This document shows, piece by piece, positions 1-4,848 of a stretch of DNA of 6,179 bases (the first letter of the stretch is position 1; each line of letters begins with the position of its first letter). The stretch is taken from the NCBI GenBank assembly GCA_021799405.1, contig JAJZAL010000289.1, positions 1 to 6,179 of the forward strand, in the 5' to 3' direction. Origin of the DNA: Acidobacteriota bacterium. Its GTDB lineage: Bacteria; Acidobacteriota; Terriglobia; Terriglobales; Acidobacteriaceae. Under the pieces are notes generated by a model. It ran no database searches. It was not told the origin of the DNA and saw nothing but the letters and a program-made list of their open reading frames with translations. A program made the position numbers and the translations under genes.

Positions 1-53
1 CTCCGGAAACTCATAACTTGGCGGCGCCGAAACCAACCAAGAGCACCGTATGA
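1..53 (+). CDS. C-terminal tail of an upstream gene (partial)
   Basis: In the frame that reads codons from base 3, the sequence stays open from the left edge to a TGA at 51-53, giving the residues PETHNLAAPKPTKSTV. This stop overlaps the ATG of the next gene (50-52) as ATGA, a junction typical of translationally coupled genes in one operon. The peptide is hydrophilic and rich in Pro, Lys and Thr, like many protein tails. It is too short to assign a family. A second plus-strand frame also closes early, with TAA at 14-16, so the upstream gene could end there instead. The overlap junction makes the 53 end the better guess, but this is inference from 16 codons. Confidence 0.4.
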   Translation, partial: PETHNLAAPKPTKSTV

Positions 54-1039
54 AGAATGTCCCGCTCTACGTTTATTCCCCGGCCACGGATTTGCGCGAA
101 GGACTCTTCGGCCAAGTCTTCAATCATGTCTTCCACGTACTCCCCTATCTCTATGAGAGGGGCATCTTTCCTGTGTGGGAAATCCATTCAACCCAGTACG
201 GCGCGCCACCCGACTGCATCACCATTCCCGGGGCGCTCGATATCGCCTACACGCCTCCACCGGGGCCATTTCGCCGCGTTTCCCTACGCGAGCTTCGCCG
301 CCGCCATGCCAGAATCCTAGGCAACGACTGGCCGGAACTCAGCCGGATATGGCACGCTTACTTCAAAGTTCCAACCCGGATTCAGCAGTCGGCCGACCGG
401 ATCTTCCCTCCGGGCCGCGTCCTCGGCCTTCACTTTCGCGGCAACGACAAATACACCTCGGACGACACCAATCCTATTACGCAAGAGGAATTCCTTACCC
501 TTGTGCGCGAGTTTCTTGGCGCTGTCCCCCCATTTGACGTCATCTTCGCGGCCACCGATGAGTTCTCTTTCGTCGACAAGCTTCGCGCCGCCGTAGACAT
601 CCCGATACTCAACCTAGGCGAAGTAGGCTTCCACAAAGACCTCAACCAAACCACCCCGCTTACCGAAAAGACCGACCGCGCGGTACTCGATTGCGTACTT
701 CTGTCGCGGTGCAATTGCGTGATACAGACGTGCTCGGCCCTGTCCAGCTTCACGAAGATACTCAACCCCGGCATTGAGATCTACCGGACCTCCGCCAGCA
801 AGCTTTTCATCCCGAACATGCCTTACTTCCCAGTCGCGTACATTCCCATCCTGCCCGTCTCGGGCCCGGAATCCCAGGCCATTCTTGACGCAACCATGGT
901 CTCCGATTGGACCGCTGAAGCAACAGCGAAGCGCTTCAAGAAGAAGTTCGCCTACAGTACCTATCGGCCGCTCCACCATGCTCTCTTCACCATTGCGGAA
1001 AAGCTCGGGGCCAGCGATTTAATTGCGTCTCATCGCTGA
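50..1039 (+). CDS. Fucosyltransferase-like glycosyltransferase (GT23/NodZ-like, HxR motif)
   Basis: This 329-residue protein has no signal peptide or membrane segment, so it probably works in the cytoplasm, transferring a sugar from a nucleotide donor to a growing glycan. It resembles the GDP-fucose transferase superfamily that includes NodZ and FUT8 (GT23) and the protein O-fucosyltransferases. Visible signs are LGLHFRGNDK around residues 125-134, matching motif I (HxRRxDK in FUT8/NodZ), a strand ending in ATDE (168-171), and the C-terminal block LDCVLLSRC...TCSALSSF (213-234), which matches the LSxCxxxxxxxSS region of these enzymes. R130 of the HxR is kept, but the second Arg is Gly131. The ATG at 50 was chosen because AAGAG lies six bases upstream and it overlaps the preceding stop as ATGA. 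Fucose as the donor sugar is inferred from the family. Another deoxysugar or an unrelated acceptor is possible. The neighbouring genes place it in polysaccharide repeat-unit assembly. Confidence 0.72.
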   Translation: MKNVPLYVYSPATDLREGLFGQVFNHVFHVLPYLYERGIFPVWEIHSTQYGAPPDCITIPGALDIAYTPPPGPFRRVSLRELRRRHARILGNDWPELSRIWHAYFKVPTRIQQSADRIFPPGRVLGLHFRGNDKYTSDDTNPITQEEFLTLVREFLGAVPPFDVIFAATDEFSFVDKLRAAVDIPILNLGEVGFHKDLNQTTPLTEKTDRAVLDCVLLSRCNCVIQTCSALSSFTKILNPGIEIYRTSASKLFIPNMPYFPVAYIPILPVSGPESQAILDATMVSDWTAEATAKRFKKKFAYSTYRPLHHALFTIAEKLGASDLIASHR

Positions 1040-1052
1040 ACTACTCTCGAAC

Positions 1053-1076
1053 CGCCGAAGCAGTACCTGCTCGGCG
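1053..1076 (+). terminator. GC-rich bulged hairpin after the fucosyltransferase-like gene
   Basis: Fourteen bases after the stop, CGCCG (1053-1057) pairs with CGGCG (1072-1076), and AGCAG (1059-1063) pairs with CTGCT (1067-1071). Base A1058 is bulged and the loop is TAC. That is ten base pairs, mostly G-C. No T-run follows, so it is not a classic intrinsic terminator. It may be a weak terminator, an mRNA 3'-end stabiliser, or chance. Its place between two same-strand genes leaves open whether the acyltransferase is co-transcribed with the gene before it. Confidence 0.3.
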
Positions 1077-1155
1077 ATCAGTACGCTAAATTCTGAGGAA
1101 GCTCCTGCTGAAGTAATACTTGACCCCCGTTTCAAACTCGCTTTACCATGGCCTG

Positions 1156-2247
1156 ATGATTCGCTTGCCAGCCAAGGGGTCAAGGATTCCCTATCTTGAC
1201 GGATTGCGCGCTTATTCAATTCTGTTAGTTTTGTTTGGACATACTATCGAGTCCAACCTATGGCTCCAAAAGGAATGGTATTTGAAGATATTTCTCGCCA
1301 ATTATCTGCTTGGTGTTCGCATCTTCTTTGTCCTGAGCGGCTTTCTCATTACCACGCTCCTGCTCAACGAGCTAGATGCAACTGGCGGTATCTCGATTCG
1401 CGGGTTCTATGAGCGCCGAATCGCTAGAATCTTTCCAGCATTTTATCTTTATATTGCAGTCATAGGCATATTTACTGCCTTTCATGTTATGCATGTGCCA
1501 GCGGCGTCTTTTTACGCAGCCAGCACATATACGTGGAATTTTTTCTCGCTTCGACCAGGCGGGACTGTGGATTCTACTGGCGTGCTCAGTCACTTTTGGA
1601 CACTCTCCCTTGAGGAACAGTTTTACGTTGTTTGGCCGAGCTTACTGTTCTTTTTAGGTAAACGCTGGGCGTTGCGCCTTGCCCTTATTTGCGTTGCGCT
1701 TTTCCCACTGGTCCGTTCTGGCATATTTTTCCTGCTTCAACCAGGACCGCATCGCGAAACGCTTCTGACCCAAACTAGCCAGGACATGATTATGTGGGGT
1801 TGTTTGGGTGCCTTCGCGGTCCATCGCGGCCTGCTGGATCGACTGTTTGCTCACCGCTTTCGTTTTGTCGATCCCTTGATTTGCTGCCTGATCTTCTTCA
1901 GCTTAGGGGGACTACTCTTTGCTCACTTGCTTGTCGGTTTCAAGTACTATCTACTCCCCACGTTTGAGTGTGTCTTTACTCTGCTTCTTGTACACTGGCT
2001 GCTCTCCGGGGAAGGCGGCTTGCTGCGCCGTGGACTGGAGGCTTGGCCTGTGGTGCAGTTGGGACTGATTTCCTACAGCCTCTACATCTGGCAGCAACCC
2101 TTCACCATTTGGCCTGGAATGATTTGGCTGCGCTTTCCTTGGAACGTTCTTTTGCCGGTGGTCGTGGCTGTCGGCAGTTACAGGCTGGTGGAAGTACCCA
2201 TGCGTAAGTTGATCCGGCGGTGGTTCTCCCAGCCCCAGCGTGCATAA
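1156..2247 (+). CDS. Acyltransferase-3 family membrane O-acyltransferase (OafA/NolL-like)
   Basis: The product is a polytopic inner-membrane protein of 363 residues that is expected to transfer an acetyl or other acyl group onto a hydroxyl of a surface glycan. The family hallmark R-x10-H is present in the first membrane segment (YLDGLRA then R18 to H29). It is followed by FFVLSGFLITTLL (57-69), the basic RRIARIFPAFY block (87-97), SHFWTLSLEEQFYVVWP (145-161), ISYSLYIWQQP (305-315) and the closing YRLVEVPMRK (342-351). About ten hydrophobic segments are visible. It lacks the C-terminal SGNH domain of OafA, so it is the stand-alone form. The frame opens at 1117, and a TTG at 1120 would add 12 residues. 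I chose the ATG at 1156 because the conserved motif then begins about 12 residues in, as is common, although neither start has a strong Shine-Dalgarno sequence. Parts are notably AT-rich compared with the flanking genes, suggesting separate ancestry. The acyl group and acceptor cannot be read from sequence. Confidence 0.93.
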   Translation: MIRLPAKGSRIPYLDGLRAYSILLVLFGHTIESNLWLQKEWYLKIFLANYLLGVRIFFVLSGFLITTLLLNELDATGGISIRGFYERRIARIFPAFYLYIAVIGIFTAFHVMHVPAASFYAASTYTWNFFSLRPGGTVDSTGVLSHFWTLSLEEQFYVVWPSLLFFLGKRWALRLALICVALFPLVRSGIFFLLQPGPHRETLLTQTSQDMIMWGCLGAFAVHRGLLDRLFAHRFRFVDPLICCLIFFSLGGLLFAHLLVGFKYYLLPTFECVFTLLLVHWLLSGEGGLLRRGLEAWPVVQLGLISYSLYIWQQPFTIWPGMIWLRFPWNVLLPVVVAVGSYRLVEVPMRKLIRRWFSQPQRA

Positions 2248-2434
2248 TGAGCCTTGGGCAGTCGCCCCGCCCAGCCTCGGTGAATGCAAGATGGAACCCG
2301 CACGTCCCCCGGGCGGCTCACATCTCCAGATGTTCACAAAATTGCCACCGAACGTGGCAGGTCAATAGAGCAGAGAGCGGTACTTGGCGTTTCGCTGTTT
2401 TTACGCCCACGAAAGAATGGAGTATACGCAGACA

Positions 2435-2462
2435 TCGAACGTATCGCTTTCGCTGCTATACT
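2435..2462 (+). promoter_or_regulatory. Candidate sigma70-type promoter just before the GT4 gene
   Basis: TATACT at 2457-2462 matches five of six bases of the -10 consensus TATAAT. Sixteen bases upstream, TCGAAC (2435-2440) matches three of six of TTGACA, so the -35 element is weak. The usual start of transcription, about seven bases after the -10 box, would fall at or next to the A of the ATG at 2469. No Shine-Dalgarno sequence lies in between (the bases are GCCGGG). If used, it would give a leaderless mRNA. The evidence is motif matching only. Confidence 0.35.
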
Positions 2463-2468
2463 GCCGGG

Positions 2469-3614
2469 ATGACAAAGCGCGTGAGAGTGCTAGCCATTAT
2501 AAACTCCCGCATCCAGAAGCTGGGTAGTTTCGAAGATTACATTGTTGAATTTGCACACAAGGCAAAGGCGTTGGATTGGAGTCTCGGACTGGTCTTTCCC
2601 GCCATAGAAGCGGCCGATTTTGTTGGGCGAATAGATCAAGAGCAGTCCGAAATTCATGTGGTGGCCGCGCCATGGACCTCAAAGCAGGGGGTCTTGGAAT
2701 TGATCCGGCTTATCCACCGTTTCAAGCCCGATATCGTCAACTTCCATTTTTGCGGCACAGTTCATTATTTTCCAGTGTTTTTATTTTGCCGGCTCACAGG
2801 CGTCGCAGTTGCCTTTCATTATCATGGCGAGATCCGGCCACTAAACACCCTGCAATGGAGAAACATTCATCTTTCTGCAATACGCATGCTCTCTTTAAGC
2901 TGGAATCGGGTGATCACTGTCTCCGAAGCGAATAAAAGGTTCCTGCAGGCTTTGAAAATCTCAACTCCGATCGACGTGGTCTACAACGGTATCGACCTCG
3001 ATCGCTTCCTGCAATCTTCAGCGGAGTGGAAGGGCAAAATTCCGGTGAAAGGCGATAGCGGCACATTGAATTGCCTGTATATAGGTTCCATGATCCATCG
3101 CAAGCGAGTAGATGTCCTTCTGCGTGCCTTTGCAATCGTAAAAGAAAGGTGTCCGACCGCTCGCCTGACTCTTGTGGGAGGGGGCCCATTGGAGGAAATG
3201 CTAAAGGCGCTTGCCACAGAACTAGAACTGAATGATTTTGTGAATTTTACGGGTCTCATGATTGGTTATCCGTTCAACGAGTTGAGTCGAAGCGACATTT
3301 TCGTCAGTGCGTCCGAGTCGGAATCGTTCGGGCTAGTGTTTGCCGAGGCGATGTCTTTTGGCTTGCCCGTTGTTGCTTGCCGTGTCGGCGGCATCCCCGA
3401 GGTGGTTGCAGATGGAGAGACGGGCATCCTAGTAGAAGCAAACACCCCGGACGCTTTGGCAACGGCGCTGCTCACGCTTCTAGGAGACCCGCAATTGCGG
3501 ATTCAAATGGGCGAGGCGGGCCTTCAGCGAGTCAAACGGAAATTTCAACTCCAGGAAACCATCGACGCTACTTACGCGACGTTTGACCGGCTGACAACTA
3601 ACCGCTCGATATAA
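2469..3614 (+). CDS. GT4-family glycosyltransferase
   Basis: This is a GT-B fold, retaining glycosyltransferase of 381 residues, expected to add a sugar from a nucleotide-sugar donor to a lipid-linked oligosaccharide at the cytoplasmic face. The N-terminal acceptor domain starts VRVLAIINS and has LGSFEDY (18-24) where many relatives carry a GG-E motif. The linker carries VSEANK (151-156) and VYNGID (171-176). The C-terminal donor domain shows YIGSMIHRKRVDVLLRAF (204-221), LVGGGP (235-240) and the E-x7-E motif (E285 to E293 in ESFGLVFAEAM). It ends with VGGIPEVV (306-313) and GETGILV (316-322). Length and motif order are normal for GT4. The frame is open back to before 2220, but the ATG at 2469 is the only start that puts the first Rossmann strand at the N-terminus. 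Earlier starts would also overlap the acyltransferase gene. No Shine-Dalgarno sequence is visible, but a candidate -10 box sits just upstream. Donor and acceptor cannot be assigned from sequence. Confidence 0.93.
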   Translation: MTKRVRVLAIINSRIQKLGSFEDYIVEFAHKAKALDWSLGLVFPAIEAADFVGRIDQEQSEIHVVAAPWTSKQGVLELIRLIHRFKPDIVNFHFCGTVHYFPVFLFCRLTGVAVAFHYHGEIRPLNTLQWRNIHLSAIRMLSLSWNRVITVSEANKRFLQALKISTPIDVVYNGIDLDRFLQSSAEWKGKIPVKGDSGTLNCLYIGSMIHRKRVDVLLRAFAIVKERCPTARLTLVGGGPLEEMLKALATELELNDFVNFTGLMIGYPFNELSRSDIFVSASESESFGLVFAEAMSFGLPVVACRVGGIPEVVADGETGILVEANTPDALATALLTLLGDPQLRIQMGEAGLQRVKRKFQLQETIDATYATFDRLTTNRSI

Positions 3615-3647
3615 CGATTGCGTTTCTCGCGAACGAAATACTCGACG

Positions 3648-3662
3648 GCACTCGAAAAGTGC
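3648..3662. terminator. Small hairpin between the convergent genes
   Basis: GCACT (3648-3652) and AGTGC (3658-3662) form a perfect five-base-pair stem with loop CGAAA, directly beside the stop codon of the minus-strand gene (3665-3667). A second weak stem, CGTTT/GAACG, lies in the same 50-base gap near 3621-3635. Neither has a T-run on either strand. The position between facing genes suits a bidirectional terminator, but the structure alone is weak. Confidence 0.2.
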
Positions 3663-3664
3663 GA

Positions 3665-4765
3665 CTACGGTGGGCCCTTCGCAGCGCTGCGGGTTCGCGA
3701 AGTGTTCCGATAAAGGTCCATGTAGGCATCGACCATCGTTTGTAGCGTAAAGCGAGAGTGAAACGCCTCTTCCGCGTTGGTCGAGAACTGCTGCCGCTCC
3801 GCGTCGAGGCGAGCCAGACGCAGAATGGCTGCCGCCATCTCCGCAGGATCTGTCAACGAAACAGTAACCCCCGCCTTCGCCAGCCGTACCACTTCCGCCA
3901 TTCCGCCGACGCCGGTCACGATTGCTGGCAAACCCAGCGACAAGGCCTGGAGCAGCGACATGGGCAAGCCCTCCGAGATCGACGACATGATGAAGGCATC
4001 GGCGGCGGAAAAAAACGGCGCTACATCGAGCTGCTGTCCCCAGAATGTGACCTGCGCAGAGATGCCCAATTCGTTGGCCAGGGTCTCCAATCTTTTGCGT
4101 TCGCCGCCATCGCCGACCATCCATAGGCGCAACTCAGGCATGGACAAATGCGCGGTGGCAAAGGCTCGCAGAAGGAGTGAGTGATTTTTTACCGGCTCAA
4201 GCCGGCCGACGTAGATCAGGGTGAAGCCGTTTTTCTGAGGCTGCTGTTCCTTTGCCGCTCTCTTGAGAGGGGCCGCGCCATTGTAAACGCGCACGATCTT
4301 TCGCGCGGGGATACTATGAATGTCTTTGAGGTTGTCGGCCGTGGCATCGCAGATGCCAACGATCCAGTCGCAGCAACCGGCTGCAACAGCGTACTTCAGC
4401 TCGACGGCTAGTCTGCGCGGCTTGCCCACCAGACTATGCCGGGTGGATACGATGCTTGGCACGCCGGCCATTCTGGCAGCCGTGGCGGCATAGATCGTCG
4501 GCGTTGGGTTGTGAAGATGGACGACGTCAGGCTGAGCCTCTTTGAAGGTACGGAAGAAATTCCCGACGCCGTCCGGCAAGCTACGGCCCAAGTGCGTCTG
4601 AACAACGAAGCCTTCTTGCCGCATCTGCTCGCCGAGCGCGCCAAGGTTCGCGACAGCATAGACGCGCGGGTCGTGGCCCCGATCTCGCTGCAGGCGGCAC
4701 ATCTGCGAAACGATCGTCTCGGCGCCGCCTACATCCATGCTGTCTACCACGTGTGCAATCTTCAT
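3665..4765 (-). CDS. GT4-family glycosyltransferase with E-x7-Q in place of E-x7-E
   Basis: This 366-residue GT-B enzyme is expected to transfer a sugar to the polysaccharide repeat unit at the cytoplasmic face of the membrane. The N-terminus is classic GT4: MKIAHVVDSMDVGGAE, with GGAE at 13-16. Then come VVHLHNP (81-87), STRHS (107-111), RVYNGA (159-164), YVGRLEPVKNHSLLLRAF (185-202, with R188 and K193 placed as the usual phosphate-binding pair), and MVGDGGER (216-223). The donor-site motif reads SEGLPMSLLQAL (264-275): E265 is kept, but the second acidic residue is Gln273. TGVGGMAEVV (284-293) follows. I chose the ATG at 4765 because the fold begins there and AGGCGAG lies four bases upstream; the open frame further upstream runs over the end of the polymerase gene in another frame. 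It lies 83 bases downstream of the polymerase-like gene on the same strand, so co-transcription is likely. Sugar specificity is unknown. Confidence 0.93.
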   Translation of the reverse strand: MKIAHVVDSMDVGGAETIVSQMCRLQRDRGHDPRVYAVANLGALGEQMRQEGFVVQTHLGRSLPDGVGNFFRTFKEAQPDVVHLHNPTPTIYAATAARMAGVPSIVSTRHSLVGKPRRLAVELKYAVAAGCCDWIVGICDATADNLKDIHSIPARKIVRVYNGAAPLKRAAKEQQPQKNGFTLIYVGRLEPVKNHSLLLRAFATAHLSMPELRLWMVGDGGERKRLETLANELGISAQVTFWGQQLDVAPFFSAADAFIMSSISEGLPMSLLQALSLGLPAIVTGVGGMAEVVRLAKAGVTVSLTDPAEMAAAILRLARLDAERQQFSTNAEEAFHSRFTLQTMVDAYMDLYRNTSRTRSAAKGPP

Positions 4766-4784
4766 CGAACTCGCCTGGATGTTC

Positions 4785-4798
4785 AGCAGCACGCTGCT
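4785..4798 (-). other. 14-base palindrome in the leader of the minus-strand GT4 gene
   Basis: AGCAGC (4785-4790) and GCTGCT (4793-4798) are exact inverted repeats separated by two bases. In RNA this would form about five pairs with a four-base loop, ending some 20 bases before the start codon at 4765. It could be a small RNA hairpin that tunes translation, a protein-binding site, or chance. No T-run follows, so a terminator is unlikely. Confidence 0.22.
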
Positions 4799-4848
4799 TG
4801 CCTGCCATTCTCTATAGTAGGCATGGTATCGGATTTTCGGCCCTGCAA

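Noticed and set aside
1120..1147. TTGACC at 1120-1125 with TTTACC at 1142-1147 as a promoter for the acyltransferase gene
   Set aside because: The spacing fits, but the -10 candidate matches only three of six consensus bases, so I cannot support it.
2255..2273. TGGGC/GCCCA inverted repeat after the acyltransferase stop as a terminator
   Set aside because: Only five base pairs with a nine-base loop and no T-run; not distinguishable from chance in GC-rich DNA.
2220..2468. In-frame extension of the plus-strand GT4 gene back to 2220
   Set aside because: It would overlap the last 28 bases of the acyltransferase gene and add 83 residues with no resemblance to a GT4 N-terminus; the first strand of the fold begins right after the ATG at 2469.
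3480..4124. Long antisense-frame open reading frame of 214 codons on the minus strand
   Set aside because: It lies over the convergent ends of two well-supported GT4 genes and reads as Arg- and Gly-rich low-complexity protein, typical of a shadow frame in GC-rich coding DNA.
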